From Betaproteobacteria bacterium GR16-43 (GTDB taxonomy: Bacteria; Pseudomonadota; Gammaproteobacteria; Burkholderiales; Usitatibacteraceae), in NCBI GenBank assembly GCA_001953215.1, contig CP019169.1, positions 4,278,001 through 4,342,000 on the forward strand: 64,000 nt of DNA. Reading direction: 5' to 3'. Below, one piece after another: positions 47,907 through 57,752 of the stretch. Position numbers and translations under genes: made by a program. Under the pieces are notes generated by a model. That model was not told the origin of the DNA, made no database searches, and worked only from the letters and a program-made list of their open reading frames with translations. The number at the start of each line of letters is the position of its first letter. Positions within the stretch are counted from its first letter, which is position 1.

Positions 47907-48407
47907 ATGAAACGTCTTGTCCTGCTCGCGGCGCTTTGCGCCACGGGCCCCGCGATTGCCGATCACGACTTTGTCGTCCGCGCCCGACTCGCGGGCACCA
48001 ACGAGGTTCCCGCGGTTTCCAGCAGCGCCCGCGGCGCCTTCGAAGTGCGCATCGCCCGTGACGGCCTTTCGATTGCCTACACGCTCGACTACTCCGGTCT
48101 CCAGGGACAGGTGCGCCAGGCCCACATCCACGTCGCCCAGCGGAACGTGAACGGCGCGATCGTGCTGTGGCTTTGCGGCACGCCGACCAATCCCGGACCC
48201 GCGGGCACGCAGACCTGCCCCGCCACCGGAACGGTCACTGGAACGCTCACGGCCACCGACCTCCAGGTCTCGGCGACGCAGCAGGTGACCACGTTCGCGA
48301 GGGTCATCGAGGCGATCCAGGACGGCGTGGCTTATGCGAACGTGCACACGGACCTCTCGCCGGGCGGCGAAATCCGCGGGCAGCTCGGAAGCCGTTCGGG
48401 TCACTGA
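47907..48407 (+). CDS. CHRD domain-containing exported protein
   Basis: Exported protein (166 aa): signal peptide MKRLVLLAALCATGPAIA, then one CHRD domain (FVVRARLAGTNEVPAVSSSARGA, HIHVAQRNVNGAIVLWL, and the terminal DLSPGGEIRGQLG). CHRD domains are named after chordin; the bacterial role is unknown and may involve extracellular binding. A GAAGGAG ribosome site precedes ATG 47907. It lies on the strand opposite to the flanking tRNA-His and tRNA-Arg genes. The 186-base gap before it also holds the tRNA-His promoter. Confidence 0.9.
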   Translation: MKRLVLLAALCATGPAIADHDFVVRARLAGTNEVPAVSSSARGAFEVRIARDGLSIAYTLDYSGLQGQVRQAHIHVAQRNVNGAIVLWLCGTPTNPGPAGTQTCPATGTVTGTLTATDLQVSATQQVTTFARVIEAIQDGVAYANVHTDLSPGGEIRGQLGSRSGH

Positions 48408-48416
48408 GTCAGAGGG

Positions 48417-48493
48417 TGGCACGCCCGACAGGATTCGAACCTGTTACCCCCGGCTTAGAAGGCCGGTGCTCTATCCGGATGAGCTACGGGCGC
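48417..48493 (-). tRNA. tRNA-Arg (anticodon TCT)
   Basis: Minus-strand cloverleaf: acceptor GCGCCCG/CGGGCGT with a G-T first pair, D-arm TAGCTCATCCGGATAGAGC, anticodon loop TTCTAA in a CCGGC/GCCGG stem, T-loop GGTTCGAATCC, discriminator G and an encoded CCA (48419-48417). It reads AGA/AGG codons, the rare Arg codons used in the decarboxylase leader ORF. Ten bases after tRNA-Pro. Confidence 0.96.
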
Positions 48494-48503
48494 ATCGGAG
48501 AAT

Positions 48504-48580
48504 GGGTCGGGGTGAGAGGATTCGAACCTCCGACCACCTGGTCCCAAACCAGGTGCGCTACCAGGCTGCGCTACACCCCG
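48504..48580 (-). tRNA. tRNA-Pro (anticodon TGG)
   Basis: Minus-strand cloverleaf: acceptor CGGGGTG/CACCCCG, D-arm TAGCGCAGCCTGGTAGCGC, anticodon loop TTTGGGA in an ACCTG-type stem, and T-loop GGTTCGAATCC. Discriminator A is followed by CCC in the genome and not CCA, so the CCA end must be completed after transcription. First of the Pro-Arg unit; a perfect TATAAT lies 29 bases upstream. Confidence 0.95.
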
Positions 48581-48608
48581 ACGGTAGTGCGGACAGGCCA
48601 GCGCGTGG

Positions 48609-48614
48609 ATTATA
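48609..48614 (-). promoter_or_regulatory. -10 box of the tRNA-Pro/tRNA-Arg unit
   Basis: Perfect TATAAT on the minus strand between the pnp stop and tRNA-Pro. The expected start point is about 20 bases before the tRNA. The -35 region (GTAAAG) is weak and overlaps the end of pnp. Confidence 0.6.
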
Positions 48615-48633
48615 CGCGCCGGCCTTTCGCGCT

Positions 48634-50781
<2,148 letters not shown>

Positions 50782-50850
50782 GTTGTCATCCTGTTCTTGT
50801 TGGGGCGCGAGCGAGCCGTGCGGCCCCGAGGAATTGGAAAGCTGCCGGTC

Positions 50851-50894
50851 AAAACAAAAAACCCCGCGGGCTCCTGGGGAGGAATCGCGGGGTT
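50851..50894 (-). terminator. rpsO-pnp intercistronic terminator
   Basis: AACCCCGCG (50860-50868) pairs with CGCGGGGTT (50886-50894) around a 17-base loop. On the minus strand the stem is followed by TTTTTTGTTTTG (50861-50851). Leaky termination here would give more S15 than PNPase; RNase III or PNPase autoregulation in this leader is known in E. coli, but not visible here. Confidence 0.8.
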
Positions 50895-50910
50895 CTTGGG
50901 GTGCCGGTCC

Positions 50911-51180
50911 TTACTTGCGCAGGCCGAGTCGGTCGATGACCGAGCGGTAGGCCTCGATGTTCACGCGCTTGAGGTAGTCCAGCAGGCTGCGGCGCTGGCT
51001 CACCATCTTCAGGAGCCCGCGGCGGGAATGGAAATCCTTGACGTTCGTCTTGAAATGCCCGGTGAGCGAGTTGATGCGCTCGGTCAGTAGCGCGATCTGG
51101 ACTTCGGGCGAACCGGTATCGCCCTTGGCACGCTGGAAACTCTCGACGACGCGCGCCCTGTCTGCGGTGGTAACTGCCAT
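50911..51180 (-). CDS. rpsO: 30S ribosomal protein S15
   Basis: Primary 16S rRNA-binding protein (89 aa) beginning [21 protein letters not shown], with the conserved [33 protein letters not shown] and [11 protein letters not shown] chose ATG 51180; the open frame upstream is non-coding leader. It has its own promoter at 51231-51260. S15 often represses its own translation by binding the leader; the leader here is about 45 bases. Confidence 0.98.
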   Translation of the reverse strand: MAVTTADRARVVESFQRAKGDTGSPEVQIALLTERINSLTGHFKTNVKDFHSRRGLLKMVSQRRSLLDYLKRVNIEAYRSVIDRLGLRK

Positions 51181-51230
51181 GAGTGTGCTCTCCGTTGAAG
51201 CTTGGTCTTGGTCTCTCGAATGAACCCGGG

Positions 51231-51260
51231 ATTTTAGCGCGAAAGACCCCACAAACTCAA
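51231..51260 (-). promoter_or_regulatory. rpsO promoter
   Basis: TTGAGT (51260-51255), an 18-base spacer and TAAAAT (51236-51231) on the minus strand, in the 104-base gap between truB and rpsO. It would let rpsO-pnp be expressed apart from the nusA-infB operon. Confidence 0.65.
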
Positions 51261-51284
51261 GAAAAATCAGGGCGCTTTGACGTA

Positions 51285-52178
51285 TTACCCGTTGGCCAGG
51301 AGGCGGGCGGGAGACATCGCCCCGTCGGCCGTCCCGAGCCCCACGCCGAGGAACCGGCCCCCCGGTCCGAAGAGCGCCACGTCCCCACAGACGGGTTCGG
51401 GCAACGTGATGGCCCGGCCGTGCTCGATCGCATCTGCTTCTGGCTCGTCCAGATGCCTTGCCGGCAGGTCGCGGACCAGGACCTCCGGAGAAAGCAGGCA
51501 CTCCCGTGAGCGAGCGCCCGCCTCCGCAAGGCCTTCGACCGTGATGGCTTGCTCCAGCCGGAAACCCGCGACAGCCGTGCGCCTCAGTCCCGTAAGGTAG
51601 GCGCCGCATCCGAGCCGGGCACCGATGTCCTGGGCCAGGGTGCGGATGTACGTTCCTTTTGAGCACTTAACCGAAATTATGAGATTTTCGCCGCTTTTAT
51701 CAGCACGTTCAATGGAGTGGATGAAGATCTCGCGGGGGGTCCGCTCCACCTCGACCCCTTCCCGGGCCAGCTCGTAGAGCCTCTTGCCCTGGTGATGCAA
51801 GGCCGAGTGCATGGGCGGCACTTGGAATTGAACTCCCACGAAACCCCTGAGTACGTCGTCGATCTGCTCGGAAGTAGCGAGAACGGGTACCGCATCGGAT
51901 ATTGCCCCTTCGGTATCGCCCGTGGTCGAGGTCTGCCCGAGGCACAGGGTGGCCAGGTACTCCTTGGGGGCATCGATCAGGAACCGGGAGAATTTCGTCG
52001 CCTCGCCGAAGACCAGGGGCAGCAAGCCGGTCGCGAAGGGGTCGAGGGTGCCGGTGTGACCGCCTTTTCGCAGCCCCAGGAGGCGCTTGGCCCGCCCGAG
52101 CGCCTGCGTGGACGTCCAGCCCTCGGGCTTGTCGAGCAGCAGGACACCGCCCAGGCCGGAGGCCGGGGGTACGGCCAC
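51285..52178 (-). CDS. truB: tRNA pseudouridine(55) synthase
   Basis: Makes pseudouridine 55 in the T-loop of tRNAs (297 aa). The catalytic Asp is in [26 protein letters not shown], preceded by [23 protein letters not shown]-terminal PUA-like part is present. It follows rbfA by two bases in the nusA operon. Confidence 0.96.
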   Translation of the reverse strand: MAVPPASGLGGVLLLDKPEGWTSTQALGRAKRLLGLRKGGHTGTLDPFATGLLPLVFGEATKFSRFLIDAPKEYLATLCLGQTSTTGDTEGAISDAVPVLATSEQIDDVLRGFVGVQFQVPPMHSALHHQGKRLYELAREGVEVERTPREIFIHSIERADKSGENLIISVKCSKGTYIRTLAQDIGARLGCGAYLTGLRRTAVAGFRLEQAITVEGLAEAGARSRECLLSPEVLVRDLPARHLDEPEADAIEHGRAITLPEPVCGDVALFGPGGRFLGVGLGTADGAMSPARLLANG

Positions 52179-52180
52179 GG

Positions 52181-52567
52181 TCAGTGCCGCGTCCCGCCGC
52201 GGGGCTTGCGGACCTTGGCCGGCGCCGGGTTCACCGCGTCGTCGATCAGCTTCGAAATGCGCACGCCGCGCTCGATCGACTCGTCGTAGGCGAAGTGCAG
52301 CTCCGGCACCGTGCGCGTGGAAAGCCGGTGGGCCAGGTTGCTGCGCAGGAATCCTGCGGCGCGATCCAGGCCCTCCTGCGTCTCTTCGACGTCGGCGGGC
52401 GCTCCGAGCGTGGTGAAGAACACCTTGGCGTGGGATCCGTCGCGGGAGAGCTCGACGCCGGTGAGCGTCACGAGGCGAACGCGCGGGTCACGCACCTCCA
52501 GGCGAACCAGCTCGGCAAGTTCGCGCTGGATCTGCTCGGCGATGCGGTTGCTGCGCGAGACGGCCAT
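52181..52567 (-). CDS. rbfA: Ribosome-binding factor A
   Basis: KH-fold 30S maturation factor (128 aa). Core motifs are RIAEQIQRELAELVRLEVRDPRVRLVTLTGVELSRD in pieces and FLRSNLAHRLSTRTVPELHF. The C-terminus is basic. It sits three bases after infB and two before truB, so it is an operon member needed for 16S 5'-end processing and cold growth. Confidence 0.96.
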   Translation of the reverse strand: MAVSRSNRIAEQIQRELAELVRLEVRDPRVRLVTLTGVELSRDGSHAKVFFTTLGAPADVEETQEGLDRAAGFLRSNLAHRLSTRTVPELHFAYDESIERGVRISKLIDDAVNPAPAKVRKPRGGTRH

Positions 52568-52570
52568 CGT

Positions 52571-55258
52571 CTAGGCCAGGGTACGGGCGACCTCGACGAC
52601 CTCGAAGACCTCGAGCAGGTCGCCCACCTGGATCTCGTTGAAGTTCTTGACCGACAGGCCGCACTCGAAGCCGGACTTGACCTCTTTCACGTCGTCCTTG
52701 AAGCGCTTGAGCGAATCGAGTTCGCCCGTGTGGACGACAACGCCGGCCCGCACCACGCGCACGGACGAGCCGCGCTTCACCAGGCCGTCGGTCACCATGC
52801 AACCGGCGACGGTACCGACCTTCGAGATGCGGAAGACGTTGCGCACTTCGACGGTGCCGATGACCGTTTCCTTGCGCTCCGGCGCATGCATGCCGTTGAT
52901 CGCCGCCTTAATCTCGTCGACCGCTTCGTAGATGATGTCGTAGTGGCGGATGTCGACGCCGGAATGCTCGGCCAGCTTGCGCGCGGCCGCATCGGCGCGG
53001 GTGTTGAACCCGATCACCACGGCCTTCGACGCGAGCGCGAGGTTCACGTCGGATTCCGTGATGCCGCCCACGCCCGTGTGGATGATCTGCACCCGCACTT
53101 CGTCGGTGGAGAGCTTCGTGAGCGCGTGCGACAGGCCCTCGTAGGAGCCCTGCACGTCGGCCTTGATGATGAGCGCCAGCGTCTTGGCGGCGCCTTCGGC
53201 CAGCTGGTCGAACACATTCTCCAGTTTCGCCGCCTGTTGCTTGGCGAGCTTCACGTCGCGGAACTTGCCCTGGCGGAACAACGCGATCTCGCGCGCCTTC
53301 CGCTCGTCGGTGAGCACCAGCAGGTCGTCGCCCGCACGGGGCACGTCCTGCAAGCCCTGGATCTCCACCGGGATCGACGGTCCGGCCTCGCCGACGGCCT
53401 TGCCGTTCTCGTCGTTCATGGCACGCACGCGCCCGAAGACCGCACCGACCAGCACGATGTCGCCCTTCTTGAGCGTTCCGGACTTGATCAGCACCGTGGA
53501 GACGGGACCGCGACCCTTGTCGAGCCGGGCCTCGATCACCACGCCGCGCGCCGGCGCGTGCACCGGCGCCTTCAACTCGAGCACTTCGGCCTGCAGCTGG
53601 ATCATCTCCAGGAGCTTGTCGATCCCCTGCCCGGTCTTGGCCGAGACCTCGATGAACGGGGTCTCGCCCCCGAATTCCTCGGCGACGACTTCCTGCGTGA
53701 GCAGCTCCTGCTTCACCTTCTGCGCGTTGGCTTCGGGCTTGTCGATCTTGTTCACCGCCACGACGATCGGCACCTTGGCCGCCTTCGCGTGGTTGATGGC
53801 CTCGATGGTCTGGGGCATGACGCTGTCATCGGCGGCCACGACCAGGATCACGATGTCGGTGACCTGGCTGCCGCGAGCGCGCATCGCCGTGAAGGCCTCG
53901 TGGCCCGGCGTGTCGAGGAAGGTGATGACGCCCCGCGGCGTCTCCACATGGTACGCACCGATGTGCTGCGTGATGCCGCCGGCTTCGCCCACGGCCACGC
54001 GCGCCTTGCGGATCGCATCCAGCAGCGAGGTCTTTCCGTGATCGACGTGGCCCATGACGGTCACGACCGGCGGCCGCGTCACGCGGTCGCCTTCGTCCTG
54101 CGCTTCCACGAGGAAGCTTTCCGGATCGTCGAGCTTGGCGGGCTTCGCCTGGTGGCCCATCTCGGAGACGACGATCATGGCCGTCTCCTGGTCGATCACC
54201 TGGTTGATCGTGACCATCGAACCCATCTTCATCATGACCTTGATGACCTCGGCGGCCTTCACCGACATCTTGTGCGCGAGGTCGGCCACCGAGATGGTCT
54301 CGGGAACCAGCACCTCGACGACCTTTGGTTCCGACGGTGCGCTGAAGTCGGTCGAGCCGTCCTCGTCGCGATGACGTGCGCGCGGACCCGCGCGCCAGCC
54401 GCCGCGGCCACCGCCGGCATCGCCGCGGGTCTTGATCTGCCGGCGCTTGGCGGCATCGTCGATCCACGCGGACGCGGGCTTGACCGCCTTCTTCTCGGGC
54501 TTCTTGCGCGCATCGGTGGGCTTGGCCGTCGGGCGATGCAGCGTGCCTTCCGGGCTCGGAGTCTTGCCGGCTTCGGCGGGCTTGGCTTCGGCCGTGGGCG
54601 TTGCCGCATCGGTCTTGGCCTCGACCACCACGGGGGCCGCGGCGGCTTCGGCCGCAGCCGCAACTTCGTCCTTCTTGCGGATGACGCGCTTCTTCTTCGG
54701 CGCCTCGCCCTCGGCGGGCTTCGCCTCGGCGACCGGGACTTCCGCCGCGGGTGCGGCGGCAGCGGCATCCTCTTCGGCTTTCTTCGCCTTCGCGGTAACG
54801 GCCTTCTTCGTCTTCGACTGGGCGTCCGCGGCCTGGCGTGCCGCGAGCTCAGCCTGGCGCTTGGCTTCGGTTTCGCGCTTCTTCAGCTCCTCGGCGTTGA
54901 TGACCGGGGCGGGGGCCGCGACGGGCTTCTTCTCGACCGGCTCCGGCGCCTCGACGGGCTTCTCGACCTTCACGAACGTGCGCTTCTTGCGGACCTCGAC
55001 CTGGATGGTGCGGGCCTTGCCGGTGGAATCCGCCCGCTTGATCTCGGTCGTCTGCTTGCGCGTGAGCGTGATCTTCTTGGTCTCGGACTTCTTGCCGTGC
55101 ATCTCCTGCAGGTGGTCGCGCAGGCGCGTCTTGTCCTGCTCGGTGACGGCATCGTCCCCGGACTTCTTGTTCACGCCCGCGGCCTGGAGCTGCTCGATGA
55201 GCGTGGCGACGGGGAGCTTGAGCTCCTCGGCGAATTGGGCGACGGTCGATTTGGCCAT
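52571..55258 (-). CDS. infB: Translation initiation factor IF-2
   Basis: GTPase that places initiator tRNA on the 30S subunit (895 aa). Two N-terminal helical IF2N modules ([16 protein letters not shown] and the second near 50) are followed by a long charged Ala/Lys/Glu linker (about 90-300), then the G domain: G1 [18 protein letters not shown]3 DTPGHEAF and G4 VNKIDK. Domains II-IV follow. Length fits betaproteobacterial IF-2, with the long linker typical of the group. Twenty-five bases after nusA. Confidence 0.97.
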   Translation of the reverse strand: MAKSTVAQFAEELKLPVATLIEQLQAAGVNKKSGDDAVTEQDKTRLRDHLQEMHGKKSETKKITLTRKQTTEIKRADSTGKARTIQVEVRKKRTFVKVEKPVEAPEPVEKKPVAAPAPVINAEELKKRETEAKRQAELAARQAADAQSKTKKAVTAKAKKAEEDAAAAAPAAEVPVAEAKPAEGEAPKKKRVIRKKDEVAAAAEAAAAPVVVEAKTDAATPTAEAKPAEAGKTPSPEGTLHRPTAKPTDARKKPEKKAVKPASAWIDDAAKRRQIKTRGDAGGGRGGWRAGPRARHRDEDGSTDFSAPSEPKVVEVLVPETISVADLAHKMSVKAAEVIKVMMKMGSMVTINQVIDQETAMIVVSEMGHQAKPAKLDDPESFLVEAQDEGDRVTRPPVVTVMGHVDHGKTSLLDAIRKARVAVGEAGGITQHIGAYHVETPRGVITFLDTPGHEAFTAMRARGSQVTDIVILVVAADDSVMPQTIEAINHAKAAKVPIVVAVNKIDKPEANAQKVKQELLTQEVVAEEFGGETPFIEVSAKTGQGIDKLLEMIQLQAEVLELKAPVHAPARGVVIEARLDKGRGPVSTVLIKSGTLKKGDIVLVGAVFGRVRAMNDENGKAVGEAGPSIPVEIQGLQDVPRAGDDLLVLTDERKAREIALFRQGKFRDVKLAKQQAAKLENVFDQLAEGAAKTLALIIKADVQGSYEGLSHALTKLSTDEVRVQIIHTGVGGITESDVNLALASKAVVIGFNTRADAAARKLAEHSGVDIRHYDIIYEAVDEIKAAINGMHAPERKETVIGTVEVRNVFRISKVGTVAGCMVTDGLVKRGSSVRVVRAGVVVHTGELDSLKRFKDDVKEVKSGFECGLSVKNFNEIQVGDLLEVFEVVEVARTLA

Positions 55259-55283
55259 TGAGTCTCGTTAGTGCGCGCGGGCT

Positions 55284-56768
55284 TCAGGCCTGCGCGGAAT
55301 CCTTGAACCACGGCGCGCGCGCCGTCATGATGAGCTTGCTCGCCCGGTCGGCATCCATGCCGGTCATCTCGGTGAGCTCCTCGGTATCCAGGTCGGCGAG
55401 CGCGTCCATCGTGGTGATGCCCTTCGAGGCGAGCGCGCGCGCAGTCTGGTTGTCCATGCCCTCCATGCCCTGGAGGTCTTCCGCCGCGTGCTCCACCTTC
55501 TCCTCGCTGCGGATCTCTTCGGTCAACAGGGAGTCGCGGGCGCGGCGGCGCAGCTCGTTCACGGTGTCCTCGTCGAACGCCTCGATCTCGAGCATCTCGT
55601 TCAGCGGCACGTAGGCCACCTCGTCGAGCGACGTGAAGCCTTCCTGCACGAGGATCTCGGCGACTTCCTCGTCGACGTCGAGCTTCTCCATGAACATCGC
55701 GCGCAGGCCCGAAGTCTCCTCGGTGCTCTTCGCTTCGCGCTGCTCGGTGGTCATGATGTTGAGGTGCCAGCCGGTCAGCTCCGAGGCCAGGCGCACGTTC
55801 TGGCCGAGCTTGCCGATGGCGAGCGCCAGCTGGTCTTCCTCGACCACGACGTCCATCGAATGCTTCTCCTCGTCGACGACGATGGAGCTCACTTCGGCCG
55901 GGGCCAGCGCGTTGATCACGAACTGCGCGGCGTCGGGCGACCACAGGATGATGTCGACGCGTTCGCCGGCCAGCTCCTGGGTCACGGCCTGCACGCGCGA
56001 GCCGCGCATGCCGACGCAGGTGCCCACGGGATCGACGCGCGGGTCGTTGGATTTCACCGCGATCTTGGCGCGCAGGCCCGGGTCGCGGGCGGCGGCCTTG
56101 ATCTCGAGCAGGCCTTCCTCGATCTCGGGAACTTCGAGCTCGAAGAGCTTCACGAGGAACTCCGGGGCCACGCGCGAGAGGATCAGCTGCGGACCCCGGG
56201 CCTGCCGGTCGATCTTCTGGATGAAGGCGCGCACGCGATCGGAAACCCGCAGGTTTTCCTTCGGGATCAACTGGTCGCGCGGCAGCAGCGCTTCCACGCG
56301 GCCCGATTCGACGATCAGGTTGCCGCGCTCGGCGCGCTTCACGGTACCCGTCACGAGCGACTCGCCGCGCTCGAGGAAGTCGTTCAGGATCTGCTCGCGT
56401 TCGGCGTCGCGGATCTTCTGCAGGATCACCTGCTTGGCGGCCTGCGCCCCGATGCGTCCGAAGGTCTCCGACTCCAGCGGCTCCTCGTGGATGTCGCCGA
56501 CCTTCGCCTCGGGATCCTCGGCGAGCGCGTCGGTGATCGCGACCTGGTGCGCCGGCTCTTCATGCTCTTCGTCGGGCACGACGGTCCAGCGGCGGAACGC
56601 GTTGTATTCACCCGATTCGCGGTCGACCTCGACGCGGACGTCCACTTCGTCCTTGAATCGTTTCTTGGTCGCCGATGCGAGCGCGAGCTCGAGCGCGAGG
56701 AACACGGTGTCCTTCGCGACATTCTTCTCGCGCGAGAGCGCGTCGACCAGCAGCAGGAGTTCCTTCAT
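55284..56768 (-). CDS. nusA: Transcription termination/antitermination protein NusA
   Basis: RNA polymerase-binding factor (494 aa). The N-terminal domain ([17 protein letters not shown]) is followed by S1 (about 135-200, [21 protein letters not shown]), two KH domains ([22 protein letters not shown]) and two C-terminal acidic helix-hairpin repeats (about 360-494). NusA itself acts on terminator hairpins, and an intrinsic-terminator-like hairpin lies in this operon's leader (57230-57252). It is 20 bases after rimP. Confidence 0.97.
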   Translation of the reverse strand: MKELLLLVDALSREKNVAKDTVFLALELALASATKKRFKDEVDVRVEVDRESGEYNAFRRWTVVPDEEHEEPAHQVAITDALAEDPEAKVGDIHEEPLESETFGRIGAQAAKQVILQKIRDAEREQILNDFLERGESLVTGTVKRAERGNLIVESGRVEALLPRDQLIPKENLRVSDRVRAFIQKIDRQARGPQLILSRVAPEFLVKLFELEVPEIEEGLLEIKAAARDPGLRAKIAVKSNDPRVDPVGTCVGMRGSRVQAVTQELAGERVDIILWSPDAAQFVINALAPAEVSSIVVDEEKHSMDVVVEEDQLALAIGKLGQNVRLASELTGWHLNIMTTEQREAKSTEETSGLRAMFMEKLDVDEEVAEILVQEGFTSLDEVAYVPLNEMLEIEAFDEDTVNELRRRARDSLLTEEIRSEEKVEHAAEDLQGMEGMDNQTARALASKGITTMDALADLDTEELTEMTGMDADRASKLIMTARAPWFKDSAQA

Positions 56769-56788
56769 GACTTCTCTCTCTTCGAAAA

Positions 56789-57223
56789 CTAGACGTCCGG
56801 CACGAGCCGCGCGCGGTCGATGTCCTCCAACCCGAGCGCCAACCGCTCGCCTTCCACTTCCAGCAGCACCTTCCCGGCTTCCACGCCGGCAATCCGGCCA
56901 TCGAATCGACGCCGACCATCGCGCGGCAACTTGAGCTTCACGCTCGCGTCGCGCCCGGCAAACCGTTCGAAATCCGCCAACCGCTTGAGGGGCCGGTCGA
57001 GTCCCGGTGACGAGACCTCGAGCCGCTCATATTCCACGCCCTCGACCGCGAAGACGCGCGTCAGGTGATGGCTGACACGTGCGCAGTCATCGACATTGAT
57101 GCCCTGGGGCGCATCGATGAAAACCCGGATGAGGCCACCCCGAGACGATTCGAGGTCTGCGAGCTCGTATCCGAGACCCGCTAGCGTTGTCCGGAGCCAC
57201 TCCTCGCGATCAGCAATCGGCAT
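56789..57223 (-). CDS. rimP: Ribosome maturation factor RimP
   Basis: Needed for 30S assembly (144 aa from ATG 57223). Family motifs are [38 protein letters not shown] and [20 protein letters not shown]. It opens the rimP-nusA-infB-rbfA-truB operon. The start is uncertain: ATG 57223 has no ribosome site, whereas an in-frame ATG at 57253 has a weak one (GGAAA) but would place the terminator-like hairpin inside the coding sequence. I favour 57223 from alignment of the conserved core. Confidence 0.9.
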   Translation of the reverse strand: MPIADREEWLRTTLAGLGYELADLESSRGGLIRVFIDAPQGINVDDCARVSHHLTRVFAVEGVEYERLEVSSPGLDRPLKRLADFERFAGRDASVKLKLPRDGRRRFDGRIAGVEAGKVLLEVEGERLALGLEDIDRARLVPDV

Positions 57224-57229
57224 CACAAA

Positions 57230-57252
57230 CAAAAAATGGGCGCTGACGCCCA
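57230..57252 (-). terminator. Intrinsic-terminator-like hairpin in the rimP-nusA leader
   Basis: TGGGCG (57252-57247 on the minus strand) pairs with CGCCCA around TCAG, followed at once by TTTTTTG. It ends seven bases before the rimP ATG at 57223 and begins about 15 bases after the predicted transcription start. It has the form of an attenuator. As this operon encodes NusA, autoregulation is possible (inference). Confidence 0.65.
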
Positions 57253-57273
57253 TCCGGTTTCCACAACTGCGGA

Positions 57274-57302
57274 ATTGTATCACTAAAGGCCCCTCGCCGG
57301 AA
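57274..57302 (-). promoter_or_regulatory. Candidate promoter of the rimP-nusA-infB operon
   Basis: TTCCGG (57302-57297), 17-base spacer and TACAAT (57279-57274) on the minus strand. The -35 is poor and the -10 good. It would start transcription about 45 bases before the rimP ATG at 57223, just ahead of the terminator-like hairpin. Confidence 0.5.
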
Positions 57303-57752
57303 CCGCCATAAAGCGACCGGCCCGCGTTGCGCGCGCGCGACAAAACGCCTTCGCGCGAGCCTTCGGCACGCATTTCGGAGGGCCGATGTTACGGGGCAAT
57401 CACGCTACCAAACCGCTGTTTCGCCACGCTTTTCCACTTGTGGCTGCAACACGCGGTTCCACGCGACCACACGCGGTGATCGGACACAACATTCCGCGAC
57501 AAAACGCTACAGACCGCATTGGGCGGATGCGTACAGTCGGCGCATCAAAAACCGCTCGTTTTCACAGCGAAATCAACAAATACAGGGGATCGAAGCGATG
57601 GGCGTTCCGAGGAAAGCACGTCACGACGGTCATCAACGCAGCAGCGGCGTACGCCACACGTGCAGCGTTTGTGCAACACGACCGAACCTCGGCTGCCGCG
57701 AGCGCGCCGAATAGCCCCGTCCCTTCCTTAACGACAACGGGAACACACCACA

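Larger units (their letters stand above)
57224..57752. other. 529-base divergent gap between rimP and TonB receptor
   Basis: The longest stretch without a gene in the window. It holds the rimP promoter and leader hairpin at its left end, and two 13-base direct copies of CGCGACAAAACGC (57336-57348 and 57495-57507). A cluster of CACGCGGT-type motifs lies near 57448-57480. No credible protein frame was recognised, and I do not see a cobalamin-riboswitch core, though TonB receptors are often controlled that way. The TonB receptor promoter was not identified with confidence. Confidence 0.6.

Noticed and set aside
57400-57480. A possible cobalamin riboswitch upstream of the TonB receptor
   Set aside because: A GCCAC-like word is present, but the conserved B12-box core and arrangement are not recognisable; the gene is also too unlike BtuB to argue for it.
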